The position numbers and the translations under genes were made by a program. DNA of 62,298 nucleotides from an uncultured Porphyromonadaceae bacterium (GTDB taxonomy: Bacteria; Bacteroidota; Bacteroidia; Bacteroidales; Muribaculaceae). Every line of letters begins with the position of its first letter. Positions within the stretch are counted from its first letter, which is position 1. The stretch spans positions 1 through 62,298 of the forward strand of contig CANEHE010000009.1 of assembly GCA_947427285.1 (NCBI GenBank), given 5' to 3'. The notes below the pieces were generated by a model. The model was not told where the DNA came from, made no database searches, and was given only the letters and a program-made list of their open reading frames with translations. Positions 26,874 through 36,237 of this stretch are shown piece after piece.

Positions 26874-29081
26874 TCAGAATTTTGATCTGGGGGATATCAC
26901 GCGGTCTCCTATGGCTTTGGCCGCTTCTTTCTGTATGCGCTGCAGTCTGGATATTTCCTCCATGATTTTCATCATAGCCTCGTGATCGCCATTGGTTTCA
27001 GCATTGGCTATCTTCTGTGTCAATCGGCTGATGCTCAGGTGAAGATTTCCTTGTTTCCATTCATTGATGGCCCTGGGCACAAGATCTATCAGCCGTTCGT
27101 GCTCCGGCAGATTTGATCCCATACGGTCGAAACGTCGGCTTAGCGGTTTTATGTCAGCGAGACATTCGCATGCGAATCTACGCACGAAGTCATCTTCGGC
27201 ACTTGCCAGAATTCTGCCTGTGTAGGAGGCGGCATAGAGACGTTCCTCTTCCATAGCCTCTTCTTCCAGTCTTTTGTCCAGAGCCTCTTCTTCGCGCTCT
27301 ATGGATGATATGTCAAGCTCCTTCGCGGCGATGGAGGCTATTCCTTCTTCCCGCTTTTTCTGTTTTTCCGATTCCAGTTCTTCACGTATATGTCCCAGAT
27401 CATCAAGATATCGGTCGCGCAAGTCGGTCACAGCCTGGAGCAGACGGGTAAATCCGGGATTCGTGAATTCCATTTTGTCGGCTTCCATTTCAGCCTGAAT
27501 ATATTCGGCCACATTCAGCCAATATGGCTTCCCTTCGGCATCCAGCCCTTCGCAGAAGTCCATCACTCCATAACGTGCACAATATCGCGCTACCTGTTTT
27601 TCCAGAGGCAACAAAGGTGAGGAAACGGCCATCGGCTGAGTGTTGGAAACCGTGGTTGCGCAGTCTTGGTTTATTGACTTGTCCTCTAAGTTGGGAGAGG
27701 ATAATGGATGATCGGATGAGGGATCATTGTCCAGCCGCTGACGCTCAGCCTCAAAACGCTTCTCAAGACGAATCTTTTCAAGCATTTCAGAGCGTATTCG
27801 TCGTGTTTCGCGTGATATGATTTTCTCGTCCACATCCATTAGCTTCGAACATTCCTGGATATAGACATTGGCAGTGATCGGGTCAGGAACGCAGGCAAGT
27901 GATCTTACGACACTACGGATAGCTTCTGAACGACGCAGAGGATCGGATCCGGCATCCGTAAGCATTACTTGTATTTTAAAACGGATAATGTCGGTCTCAT
28001 GCTCCTCCACATATTTACGGAACTCTTCCGGTGTATGATCTCTGGCGAAAGAGTCGGGGTCGTGGCCATCTGGCAGAAGCAGCACCTTCACTTTCATCTT
28101 GTGGGAAAGGAGCATGTCTATCCCTCTCAGTGATGCCTTTATTCCAGCGTTGTCACCGTCGTACAGAAGAGTGATGTTCTCGGTGAACCGGTGGATAAGA
28201 GCTATCTGGCCGTCGGTCAAGGCTGTTCCGGAAGATGCCACTACATTCTTCATGCCAGCCTGCCACATACCGATTACATCCATATATCCCTCCACCAGAA
28301 AGCATTTGTCTTGACGGACAATTTCATTCTTGGCTTGATAGATGCCGTATAATTCCCGGTTTTTCTTGTATATCTCCGATTCCGGTGAGTTGACATATTT
28401 TGCCGGTCCACCTTTGAGATCTCGGCCTCCGAATGCTACGGTTTTACCGGATGTGTTGAAAATAGGAAAAATTACCCTTCCGCGAAACCGGTCATAGAGG
28501 GAACCGTGTTGCGAGACTCCTACAAGTCCTACCGCTTTCAGAGTCTCTATGTCATATCCGGCAGAACGGGCAGCATCGGCAAGAGCTGTGGGTCTGTCAA
28601 GAGCATATCCGAGGTGGAATGCGGTTATTGCTTCCTGTGTCAGGCCTCGTTGATGAAAATATGCCATTCCTACATCACGGCCTTCATCTGTAGATGTAAG
28701 GTCTGCATGCATTTTGTTCATCGCCCATTCGTTGGCGACAAGCATACTCTCACGTAGACTTTGCAGTTGACGTTCCTCGTCGGTCAATGTCCGTTCCTCG
28801 ACTGGAATACCGTATTTTTTTGCCAGATGAAGAAGTGCATCGTGATAGCTGATGCCTTCTTTCTCCATGATGAAATTTACAGGCGATCCTCCTTTATGGC
28901 AAGAGAAGCAGTAGCAGAAATTGCGTCTCCTGTTTACGGAGAACGATGGAGTCCGTTCGTTGTGGAACGGACACAATCCCATATAGTTTGAGCCGCGTCG
29001 TGTCAGATGCACATAGTCGCTCACTACCTCTACTATGTCGGCAGTGTCTTTGATTCGTTCAGCAGTGGCGCGGTCTATCAT
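26874..29081 (-). CDS. dnaG: DNA primase
   Basis: Synthesises RNA primers at the replication fork. The 735-residue protein has the CHC2 zinc finger near residues 37-65 (CPFHNERTPSFSV ... CYCFSCHKGG), the N-terminal core motif (GRVIFPIF, VAFGGR), and the TOPRIM motifs VEGYMDVIGMWQ and LLYDGDNAG. The C-terminal third is long and charged (many Glu/Arg), with a helical end that would bind the replicative helicase. It is longer than E. coli DnaG (581 residues), as is common in Bacteroidales. It begins 22 bases after dapA, so both are likely in one transcript. Confidence 0.95.
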   Translation of the reverse strand: MIDRATAERIKDTADIVEVVSDYVHLTRRGSNYMGLCPFHNERTPSFSVNRRRNFCYCFSCHKGGSPVNFIMEKEGISYHDALLHLAKKYGIPVEERTLTDEERQLQSLRESMLVANEWAMNKMHADLTSTDEGRDVGMAYFHQRGLTQEAITAFHLGYALDRPTALADAARSAGYDIETLKAVGLVGVSQHGSLYDRFRGRVIFPIFNTSGKTVAFGGRDLKGGPAKYVNSPESEIYKKNRELYGIYQAKNEIVRQDKCFLVEGYMDVIGMWQAGMKNVVASSGTALTDGQIALIHRFTENITLLYDGDNAGIKASLRGIDMLLSHKMKVKVLLLPDGHDPDSFARDHTPEEFRKYVEEHETDIIRFKIQVMLTDAGSDPLRRSEAIRSVVRSLACVPDPITANVYIQECSKLMDVDEKIISRETRRIRSEMLEKIRLEKRFEAERQRLDNDPSSDHPLSSPNLEDKSINQDCATTVSNTQPMAVSSPLLPLEKQVARYCARYGVMDFCEGLDAEGKPYWLNVAEYIQAEMEADKMEFTNPGFTRLLQAVTDLRDRYLDDLGHIREELESEKQKKREEGIASIAAKELDISSIEREEEALDKRLEEEAMEEERLYAASYTGRILASAEDDFVRRFACECLADIKPLSRRFDRMGSNLPEHERLIDLVPRAINEWKQGNLHLSISRLTQKIANAETNGDHEAMMKIMEEISRLQRIQKEAAKAIGDRVISPRSKF

Positions 29082-29103
29082 ACTGACAAATAAATCCTTT
29101 CAG

Positions 29104-29994
29104 TCAGATTTTACGTAGTTCGGCAATCAGAGCGTGAATTTTCTCATTGGTAGAGATACGGGTCGGAACCAACGGCAGGCGCAGTTCGTTGGCAATCATT
29201 CCCAATGCATTGAGAGCACATTTCACACCGGCCGGATTGCCATCTACAAACATGAGATTGAAGAGCTCGGTAAACTTAAAATGAATCCTCAGGGCTTCGT
29301 CAAAACGATGCTCTAGGCAAAGACGCACCATGCGTCCGAATTCTTTAGGGAAGGCATTGCCTATCACAGAAATTACCCCTACAGCACCAAGTGTCATCAA
29401 TGGATATGTGATGCCGTCATCTCCGGAGATTACCTGAAATCTTTCAGGTTTGCGTTTTATGATTTCCTCTATCTGCACAAAGTTTCCCGATGCCTCTTTT
29501 ATGCCGGTTATGTTTTCAAAGTCATGTGCAAGTCTAAGAGTCGTTTCCGCCGACATGTTTACACCGGTGCGGCCGGGAACATTATATAATATGAGAGGGA
29601 GCGGAGATATTTCTGCAAGGGTCTTGTAGTGCTGGTAGATCCCCTCCTGTGAGGGTTTGTTGTAATATGGCACCACAGACAATACCGCCTTGAAACCGTC
29701 GAAATCACCGTTCATCAATTCCTCTGCAACAGCCTGGGTGTGATTTCCTCCGACTCCGATGACAAGCGGTATGCGGTTTCCTATACGCATCCGCACGCGA
29801 TCTTTTATCAATTGCTTCTCTTCAGGGAAAAGAGCAGGGGTTTCCCCGGTGGTCGCAAGGATTACGATATAGTTGACTTCGGCCTCTGCGAGAGAGTCCA
29901 ATAGTCTGTCAAGTGCGTCAATATCGATGCTTTTGTCTTCTTTGAACGGAGTGACAAGTGCCACTCCCAGACCTTTTAGATTGAATGAAGCCAT
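29104..29994 (-). CDS. dapA: 4-hydroxy-tetrahydrodipicolinate synthase
   Basis: First committed enzyme of lysine and diaminopimelate synthesis; condenses pyruvate with aspartate semialdehyde. The 296-residue TIM barrel has ATTGETPALFPEEK (catalytic Thr48/Thr49 region), YYNKP, YNVPGRT with Tyr137, and the Schiff-base Lys166 in ITGIKEASGN. Length and order of motifs are standard. The promoter at 30084-30115 gives a leader of about 80 bases that holds a GC-rich hairpin around 30056-30080. It is the first gene of a probable dapA-dnaG unit. No lysine riboswitch fold is visible in the short leader. Confidence 0.95.
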   Translation of the reverse strand: MASFNLKGLGVALVTPFKEDKSIDIDALDRLLDSLAEAEVNYIVILATTGETPALFPEEKQLIKDRVRMRIGNRIPLVIGVGGNHTQAVAEELMNGDFDGFKAVLSVVPYYNKPSQEGIYQHYKTLAEISPLPLILYNVPGRTGVNMSAETTLRLAHDFENITGIKEASGNFVQIEEIIKRKPERFQVISGDDGITYPLMTLGAVGVISVIGNAFPKEFGRMVRLCLEHRFDEALRIHFKFTELFNLMFVDGNPAGVKCALNALGMIANELRLPLVPTRISTNEKIHALIAELRKI

Positions 29995-30083
29995 ATAGAG
30001 ATGATTGATGTCGGCGACGGTTATATTATCCGGAGAGAATGTATGTTATTTTGCGACGTCATCGTATGGTGACGCCGCAGGTG

Positions 30084-30115
30084 CAAAATTAAGAAAACTC
30101 TGTCGAATTACCAAG
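30084..30115 (-). promoter_or_regulatory. Promoter of dapA
   Basis: Minus-strand CTTG (30112-30115), 20-base spacer, TAATTTTG (30084-30091). Confidence 0.7.
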
Positions 30116-30193
30116 TGGTCAGATAGGGATATGGTGTAAAAATTGGTTAAATAATCCGAATTATCAATGTTGGATTATCGGAATAACAGATGT

Positions 30194-30232
30194 AAAAAAG
30201 AGAAGCGGACTCAGAATAATCTCTGAATCCGC
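30194..30232 (-). terminator. Terminator after tRNA-Ala
   Basis: On the minus strand GCGGATTCAGA pairs with TCTGAGTCCGC (30222-30232 with 30205-30215, one G-U), loop about six bases, followed by TTCTCTTTTTT. It sits seven bases after the mature tRNA 3' end. Confidence 0.88.
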
Positions 30233-30238
30233 CTTTCG

Positions 30239-30312
30239 TGGAGCATACCGGGATCGAACCGGTCACCTCTTGACTGCCAGTCAAACGCTCTAGCCAGATG
30301 AGCTAATGCCCC
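30239..30312 (-). tRNA. tRNA-Ala, anticodon GGC
   Basis: A 74-base cloverleaf: acceptor GGGGCAT/ATGCTCC with the G3-U70 wobble that marks alanine tRNAs, D arm GCTC/GAGC, anticodon stem TTTGA/TCAAG around loop CTGGCAG (anticodon GGC), and T arm ACCGG TTCGATC CCGGT. Discriminator is A and no CCA is encoded. It is transcribed alone from its own promoter and ends at a strong terminator. Confidence 0.95.
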
Positions 30313-30330
30313 GTCAAGTGTTTCACACTG

Positions 30331-30362
30331 CAAAGGTAGGCAATCTTGGTGAAATGGCCAAA
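30331..30362 (-). promoter_or_regulatory. Promoter of tRNA-Ala
   Basis: Minus-strand TTTG (30359-30362), 20-base spacer, TACCTTTG (30331-30338). The start would fall about a dozen bases before the mature tRNA 5' end. Confidence 0.8.
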
Positions 30363-30373
30363 TTTTTATGGTG

Positions 30374-30411
30374 AAAAAAGCTGACTGTCATTATATGAAA
30401 TTGTCAGCTTT
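30374..30411 (-). terminator. Terminator of the trmH-radA-uvrD-nspC operon
   Basis: Minus-strand AAAGCTGAC (30403-30411) pairs with GTCAGCTTT (30377-30385), then TTTTCACC. It lies 20 bases beyond the nspC stop. Confidence 0.75.
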
Positions 30412-30430
30412 AATGATAATTGATTATATG

Positions 30431-31597
30431 TCAATCCATTCTGTCGCGATAATCTTCGTATGTGAATCGGCGAAGCAGTTGTGGTGTAGAGTTGTCGGTT
30501 GGCTGCCAGTATATGTCTGGATGTTGCACTCCGTTGAACATGTTTGTCTTAACGGTGGTATAATGGTTCATATCTCGGAGCGTCAGTCTGTCACCGGATT
30601 TCAGCTGATGGGGAAATTTCCATGGTCCCGCGGAGTCTCCGCTGAGACAGGAATTTCCTCCCAGACGATAATTATGACCAGGATGAGAGTCTTTCTCTTT
30701 GTTTGGGAATGCCTCTTTGATCTCAGGTTGATAGGGCATTTCAAGCACGTCGGGCATGTGGCAGGCGAATGACGCGTCTATGATGGCTGTTTGTATACCG
30801 GCATCCTCGACTATGTCGAGTACTTCTGTCACAAGATCTCCTGTCTGCCATGTGAATGCGCTACCGGGTTCCATGATTAATCTCAATTTGGGATATCGGT
30901 CATGCATTCTATTGAGCAGGCTGACAAGATGATTTATGTCATAATCTTTCCGGGTCATCAGGTGTCCTCCTCCCATGTTAAGCCATTTTACCTGAGGAAG
31001 AAGATGACCGAACTGATGTTCAAGTGCTTCCAATACTATCTCCAGATCGTAACTGGATGATTCGCACAAGGCATGGAAGTGCAGTCCCTCTATTCCTTCG
31101 GGTAATTCCGGCAGATTCTCTGCATTTACACCGAAGCGAGATCCAGGAACGCACGGATTATAGATATCGGTCTCAATCACGCTACACCTCGGGTTTATTC
31201 TCAATCCCGGTGACACGGATCTTTCAGGGTGCTCTGTGTTCCATTGTTTTATCTGTGGACGGAATCGTTGGTATAAAACTATGGAATTGAATGTGATATG
31301 AGAACTGCCAGCGAGAAATTGCGGAAAAGATGAATGGGTATAGACGGGGCAATAGGTATGTACTTTCCCCTTGAGATAGTCGTTGGCCAGACGCATTTCA
31401 TTGATTGAGCTGGCCGTGGAATCCGGAAATTTCTCAGCGATTACTCCGAAGGTTTTCCAGAGAGCATTTGCTTTGAGAGCCATGATGATATCGACGTCTG
31501 CCCGACGGCGGACCTCATCGAGAATATCAAGGTTGTGTCTTAGTCGAGATTCGTAGACGATGTAATATGGAGTGGGTAATATCATATTGGAATTCAT
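30431..31597 (-). CDS. nspC: Carboxynorspermidine decarboxylase
   Basis: PLP-dependent decarboxylase that makes norspermidine or spermidine from the carboxylated precursor, the usual polyamine route in Bacteroidota. The 388-residue alanine-racemase-fold protein starts TPYYIVYESRLRHNLDIL, has the PLP Lys42 in MALKANALW, HFHALCESSSYD, the glycine loop LNMGGGH and EPGSAF, and a late GNSCLSGD catalytic Cys motif. It is the last gene of the operon and overlaps uvrD by four bases. Its usual partner, carboxynorspermidine synthase, is not in this window. Confidence 0.93.
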   Translation of the reverse strand: MNSNMILPTPYYIVYESRLRHNLDILDEVRRRADVDIIMALKANALWKTFGVIAEKFPDSTASSINEMRLANDYLKGKVHTYCPVYTHSSFPQFLAGSSHITFNSIVLYQRFRPQIKQWNTEHPERSVSPGLRINPRCSVIETDIYNPCVPGSRFGVNAENLPELPEGIEGLHFHALCESSSYDLEIVLEALEHQFGHLLPQVKWLNMGGGHLMTRKDYDINHLVSLLNRMHDRYPKLRLIMEPGSAFTWQTGDLVTEVLDIVEDAGIQTAIIDASFACHMPDVLEMPYQPEIKEAFPNKEKDSHPGHNYRLGGNSCLSGDSAGPWKFPHQLKSGDRLTLRDMNHYTTVKTNMFNGVQHPDIYWQPTDNSTPQLLRRFTYEDYRDRMD

Positions 31598-33918
31598 TCG
31601 ATTGTGAAACGTGCGAATTTAAGCAACAATTTTTTGTCACCGACTTGATCGAAACGGACGGCAATCATTGGCTCTCCGGAGATGTCTGATATTCCGGTGA
31701 CAGTCCCTTTTCCGAATCGGGAATGATTGATACGGGTACCGATGGAGAGTTCCGAAGAAGAATGGGTTGAGATTCCTTTTGAGTGGGCTGGTGCCGTCTC
31801 TTCTTTATCTGGATATATACCGGTTGTGTATTGATTTGATGATTTATAACGGTTTCGTGGTTGATCTGATCGGTAGTTGGCCACCGGATTGATGAACCCT
31901 GCAGTATTGTTATCTAATTTGGATGAGGATGCTGTTTTAAGGTATCTGCGGTCAATATCATAAAGAAACCGGGATGGCCGTGTCATCACGCTTTGTCCGT
32001 TGCGGAAGCGGCTTTTTGCAAATGTCAGGGTACATGTGCTTTTCGCGCGTGTGATCGCTACGTAAAGCAATCTCCGTTCCTCCTCTATCTGGGGTAGACT
32101 ATCCATGCTCATTATGGACGGGAACAGTTCTTCTTCCACTCCTACTATCCATACATGCTTGAACTCCAGTCCTTTTGCCGCATGCACAGTCATTAAAGTC
32201 ACTTTTGGAGTATCGGTGTCGTCTGTTTTGTCCTGATCGGTAGCAAGAGAGATTTCAGATAGGAAGCCGGAAAGTCCTGTTTCGGTCTCGCCCTCTTCGG
32301 ATCGTTGCTCCACGAAGTCGCTAAGTCCTGCCAGTATTTCTTCCAGATTCTCTTTTTTGCTGATAGATTCGGGTGTCTTGTCATGTTGGAGCATTGAGAT
32401 CATCTTTGTCTGGGCGAATATATATGACCCCAATGTGAACGCATCCTCCCCCGTCTGGTTGCGATGAATAAAATCGTCAATCAGGTCATGGAAGGAATTG
32501 AGTTTTTTTAAGGTGCCAGCATTGACATTCACACCTGCTGCCACAGGATCGCACAACACCTGCCAGATACTTTTCCCGGATTCGATGGCGGCGTGGGTGA
32601 GTTTCTTCAATGTGGTCTCACCAATGCCCCGTGCTGGGTAATTTATAACTCTTCTTAATGCTTCGTCATCGTCCGGATTCACAGCCAATCTGAAATAACA
32701 GATGGCATCCTTTACCTCTTTACGCTGATAGAAAGACAGGCCCCCGTATATACGGTAAGGTATGTTTCGCTTACGGAGCGACTCTTCAAGTTGACGGCTC
32801 TGGGCATTCGTACGGTAAAGAATGGCGTATTCTTCTAGTGAATCGTGGAAAGTGAGCTGGGTCTGTGATATATTGTTGGCTACAAGAAAAGCCTCTTCCA
32901 GATCACTGAATGTGGAGATTATCTCAACAGGTTTTCCTGGCTCATTCTCACTATATACGTTTTTGCGGATCTGACTGGTATTCTTGTCTATGAGGCTTCC
33001 GGCAGCGTTTATGATGTTCTGGGTTGAACGGTAATTTCGTTCAAGTTTGAATATCCTCAGACCTTTGAAACTGTTTTCAAGGTTGAGTATATTGGAGATA
33101 TTGGCACCTCGGAAGGAATATATGCTCTGGGCATCGTCTCCAACCACACATACATGCATGCTGTCGCCTGCCAGTCTTTTTATTATAAGATGTTGCGCGA
33201 AATTGGTATCCTGATATTCGTCGACAAGAATGAACCTGAAAAATTCCTGATAATGACGGCATACATCGGGAAAATCCCGTAGAAGCAGATTCATCTGGAA
33301 AAGAATATCATCGAAGTCCATTGCCGAGGCATTCCGGCAGCGTTGCTGATAGGTGGAATAGATATAGGCTGTCATCGGACGATTGGCCCGTTTGTCTGCG
33401 TCGCGTGATGCTTTGTCGGCCATATATGCCTCCGCTGACACCAATGCGTTTTTCGCATTTGATATTATTGAGGCTATCGTGGACGGTTTATATGTCTTTT
33501 CGTCAAGGGCCATATCCTTGATTATGGATTTTATAAGAGCCTTTGAATCTGCTGCGTCATAGATTGTGAAGTCATGCCGGTAGCCCAACAGGTCAGCGTG
33601 TGAACGCAGAATCCGCAGAAAGACAGAATGGAATGTCCCCATCCATATTCGTGCGGATGTTTTAGGACCTACTGCGTCGGCCACACGCTCTTTCATCTCG
33701 CGTGCCGCTTTATTGGTGAATGTAATAGCAAGAATTCTATATGGTTCAAAACCGTGGTGGATCAGGTCGACTATCTTGTAGGTGAGTACACGTGTCTTCC
33801 CCGACCCGGCTCCTGCAATCACCAGAGAAGGCCCGTCGTGATATACGACGGCTTCACGTTGTTGCGGGTTCAGGAGATCAAGATAAGAGGAGTCTGGTTC
33901 TTTATTTTCTGTATTCAT
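31594..33918 (-). CDS. UvrD/PcrA-type superfamily I DNA helicase
   Basis: 3'-5' DNA helicase for repair and replication restart. The 774-residue protein has the Q motif LNPQQREAVVYHDGP, Walker A GAGSGKT (36-42), motif Ia ITFTNKAAREMKERV, motif II VDEYQDTN, motif III GDDAQSIYSFRGA, motif IV ERNYRS, motif V VTLMTVHAAKGLEF and motif VI VAITRAK. The C-terminal ~70 residues carry a Tudor-like beta domain (GTRINHSRFGKGTVTGI) typical of PcrA. It lies between radA and nspC in the same operon. PcrA versus UvrD naming is arbitrary here. Confidence 0.95.
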   Translation of the reverse strand: MNTENKEPDSSYLDLLNPQQREAVVYHDGPSLVIAGAGSGKTRVLTYKIVDLIHHGFEPYRILAITFTNKAAREMKERVADAVGPKTSARIWMGTFHSVFLRILRSHADLLGYRHDFTIYDAADSKALIKSIIKDMALDEKTYKPSTIASIISNAKNALVSAEAYMADKASRDADKRANRPMTAYIYSTYQQRCRNASAMDFDDILFQMNLLLRDFPDVCRHYQEFFRFILVDEYQDTNFAQHLIIKRLAGDSMHVCVVGDDAQSIYSFRGANISNILNLENSFKGLRIFKLERNYRSTQNIINAAGSLIDKNTSQIRKNVYSENEPGKPVEIISTFSDLEEAFLVANNISQTQLTFHDSLEEYAILYRTNAQSRQLEESLRKRNIPYRIYGGLSFYQRKEVKDAICYFRLAVNPDDDEALRRVINYPARGIGETTLKKLTHAAIESGKSIWQVLCDPVAAGVNVNAGTLKKLNSFHDLIDDFIHRNQTGEDAFTLGSYIFAQTKMISMLQHDKTPESISKKENLEEILAGLSDFVEQRSEEGETETGLSGFLSEISLATDQDKTDDTDTPKVTLMTVHAAKGLEFKHVWIVGVEEELFPSIMSMDSLPQIEEERRLLYVAITRAKSTCTLTFAKSRFRNGQSVMTRPSRFLYDIDRRYLKTASSSKLDNNTAGFINPVANYRSDQPRNRYKSSNQYTTGIYPDKEETAPAHSKGISTHSSSELSIGTRINHSRFGKGTVTGISDISGEPMIAVRFDQVGDKKLLLKFARFTIE

Positions 33919-33946
33919 CGATTGCTGAAGAAAAATAAAAGTCGGC

Positions 33947-35317
33947 TTATGCGAACAGATGTCGGAAGAGTTCGTCTATTTTTCCTACCTCTATTACTTC
34001 TATATTGAAGTCAGAAGCATTCATCCCTTTTAGATTGCCTTTGGGTATATATATTTTCTTGAAACCAAGTTTCTGAGCTTCCGTCACACGTCTGTCTATA
34101 CGGGCAGCGGTACGTATCTCTCCGGAAAGTCCTACTTCCCCGGCCATGGCGACATGAGGAGGAAGGGAGATGTCGAAGTTTGATGACATCACTGATGCCA
34201 CGACGGCCATGTCGAGTGCCGGATCTGCTACTTTAAGGCCACCGGCAATGTTCAGAAACACATCTTTCTGGGCAAGTTTGAAGCGTGCCCTTTTTTCAAG
34301 TACGGCCAGAAGCATGTTCAGTCGCCGTTGGTCGAATCCGGTCACAGCGCGTTGCGGGGTGCCGTATGCCGCCGACGACACCAATGCCTGCACCTCTACA
34401 AGAAAGGGTCTGACTCCCTCCATGGTCACTCCGATGGCAATCCCCGACATCTCTTCCTCCCGATTCTGGGAGAGCAACATTTCAGAGGGATTTTTTACCT
34501 CACGCAGACCTCGGTCCGCCATCTCGTAGATTCCTATCTCTGACGTTGACCCGAACCGGTTCTTGATGGCACGCAGTATTCGGTAGAGATATTGACGGTC
34601 TCCTTCGAACTGCAAGACTGTATCGACTATGTGTTCAAGCACCTTTGGCCCTGCGATTGCTCCATCTTTGTTGATGTGTCCTACAAGAATTACGGGCACT
34701 CCGGACTGTTTCGCATATCGTAGAAGTTTTGCCGCACATTCCCTCACCTGACTCACAGAACCTGGTGCGGACTCTATCTCGGGAGAATAAATGGTCTGGA
34801 TTGAATCTACTACTATGAGCTGAGGTTTCATGTTTTCGATATGGGCTAAGATCTTGTCGAGTGATGTCTCGCAAAGTATGAAAGTATTGTCTGCTTCTTT
34901 GCCTATTCTGTCGGCATGGAGTTTGAGTTGTGATGCGGACTCTTCTCCGGATATGTAGAGAATTTTACGTCCGCGTATCGACAGAATGTTCTGAAGGAGT
35001 AAGGTTGACTTTCCTATTCCTGGTTCGCCTCCTATCAAAGTGAGGCTGCCAGCCACCAGACCACCTCCAAGTACACGGTTTAGTTCTCCGGATGGCAGAT
35101 GTATTCTCGGTTCCTCAAGAGCCTCTATGTCGGAGAGTGCCACGGGACGTGTGTCGGTCTCAAGAAGGCCTCGGCGTCCGGATGTTCCTTTTTTGCCGGT
35201 TACGACCGTTTCCTCAGTCATGGTGTTCCATTGACCGCATCCCGGGCATCTGCCGACCCATTTGGGTGATTCATGACCGCATTCATTACAGAAGAATACT
35301 GTTTTTGTTTTTGCCAC
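33947..35317 (-). CDS. radA: DNA repair protein RadA
   Basis: RecA-like branch-migration ATPase. The 456-residue protein has an N-terminal zinc finger (C10-x2-C13...C24-x2-C27), Walker A GGEPGIGKS (96-104), Walker B LIVVDSIQ, the RadA-specific KNRFGSTSEIG motif near 250, and a Lon-like C-terminal domain (GVRPFLVEVQALVS ... GEVGLSGEIR). All are intact and length is standard. It follows the trmH-like gene by 12 bases. Confidence 0.95.
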   Translation of the reverse strand: MAKTKTVFFCNECGHESPKWVGRCPGCGQWNTMTEETVVTGKKGTSGRRGLLETDTRPVALSDIEALEEPRIHLPSGELNRVLGGGLVAGSLTLIGGEPGIGKSTLLLQNILSIRGRKILYISGEESASQLKLHADRIGKEADNTFILCETSLDKILAHIENMKPQLIVVDSIQTIYSPEIESAPGSVSQVRECAAKLLRYAKQSGVPVILVGHINKDGAIAGPKVLEHIVDTVLQFEGDRQYLYRILRAIKNRFGSTSEIGIYEMADRGLREVKNPSEMLLSQNREEEMSGIAIGVTMEGVRPFLVEVQALVSSAAYGTPQRAVTGFDQRRLNMLLAVLEKRARFKLAQKDVFLNIAGGLKVADPALDMAVVASVMSSNFDISLPPHVAMAGEVGLSGEIRTAARIDRRVTEAQKLGFKKIYIPKGNLKGMNASDFNIEVIEVGKIDELFRHLFA

Positions 35318-35329
35318 AGTGGATTGAAT

Positions 35330-36142
35330 TTATTTTTTAGTGGTGGTGTTACCTAAAGGGAATCTTCGCCTGAACTCAGAAACTGTCACAGCTGCCGCCG
35401 CTCCTACGTTCAGCGATTCTGCGTGACGGTCTTTATTGTATGGGGGTATCTTCACACGGTGGGTCACAAGACGTTTTACTTTTTCGGTAAGCCCATTGCC
35501 CTCATTGCCCAAGGCAATGAGTCCTCCTGGTGTCAGAGAGGTCTCGTAGATGTTTTCTCCGTCAAGAAGAGTGCCATAGACTGGTATATCCGGATTGGCG
35601 GCGATAAGTTTTTCCGGATCAATATATTTCACTCGTGTGCGGGTGAACGATCCCATAGCGGCCATGATGGATTTGGGATTATATATATCGACAGAATCAG
35701 GTGAACAGAAAATATCTTCTATGCCGAACCAGTCTGCAGTGCGCATGATCGTTCCCAGATTACCAGGATCCTGAATCCCATCGACGATAATATAAAGTTT
35801 ATCCGAATCAAGAACGGGTGTGTCTGTTGACTCTTCCGGCAACGGAAATACAGCGATTACGTCGGGAGCGGTTTTCAGTGATGACATTCTGCGCATCTGT
35901 GTGTCAGTGGCCACATACAGTTTGTCGGATTGTATGCATCCGGATAAGGACTTCGAATAGATCCATTGTTGTGTGGCACAGACAAAGGCAGGTTCAAGGC
36001 TTTTGAGAGCCTCCTCCACCGACTTTGTCCCTTGCACAGCGAACAGCCTTTCCTTGATACGGAACTTTTTGGATTCCAGACTGCTCACTAAAGATATTTT
36101 TGCTTTTGACACTGGCAGATACGGATAGTCAGTCTCTTCCAT
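35330..36142 (-). CDS. TrmH/SpoU-family RNA 2'-O-methyltransferase
   Basis: SAM-dependent rRNA or tRNA ribose methyltransferase of the SPOUT class, 270 residues. An N-terminal substrate-binding domain (about 1-105, FAVQGTKSVEEAL) precedes the knotted catalytic domain with motif 1 DGIQDPGNLGTIMRTADWFG, motif 2 ALGNEGNGL and motif 3 IPPYNKDRHAESLNVGAAAAV (usually IPM..G.vESLNVsvA). It resembles RlmB/TrmH-like proteins, but the exact RNA target cannot be assigned. It is the first gene of a four-gene operon with radA, uvrD and nspC. Confidence 0.9.
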   Translation of the reverse strand: MEETDYPYLPVSKAKISLVSSLESKKFRIKERLFAVQGTKSVEEALKSLEPAFVCATQQWIYSKSLSGCIQSDKLYVATDTQMRRMSSLKTAPDVIAVFPLPEESTDTPVLDSDKLYIIVDGIQDPGNLGTIMRTADWFGIEDIFCSPDSVDIYNPKSIMAAMGSFTRTRVKYIDPEKLIAANPDIPVYGTLLDGENIYETSLTPGGLIALGNEGNGLTEKVKRLVTHRVKIPPYNKDRHAESLNVGAAAAVTVSEFRRRFPLGNTTTKK

Positions 36143-36169
36143 GAGGGCCTATTGGTTGATTTTAGAGGA

Positions 36170-36201
36170 TAAAGGTAGTGATTATTTTGACAACCTGCAA
36201 A
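36170..36201 (-). promoter_or_regulatory. Promoter of the trmH-radA-uvrD-nspC operon
   Basis: Minus-strand TTTG (36198-36201), 20-base spacer, TACCTTTA (36170-36177; last base differs from consensus). It overlaps the divergent tsaD promoter. Confidence 0.6.
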
Positions 36202-36217
36202 AAAATTACTACTTTTG
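36186..36217 (+). promoter_or_regulatory. Promoter of tsaD-cinA
   Basis: TTTG (36186-36189), 20-base spacer, TACTTTTG (36210-36217), start predicted near 36224, a leader of about 14 bases. Confidence 0.8.
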
Positions 36218-36237
36218 TTGTCTGAATCAGATTGAAT

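Noticed and set aside
30000..30083. Lysine riboswitch in the dapA leader
   Set aside because: The leader is only about 80 bases with one simple hairpin, too short for the five-helix lysine aptamer.
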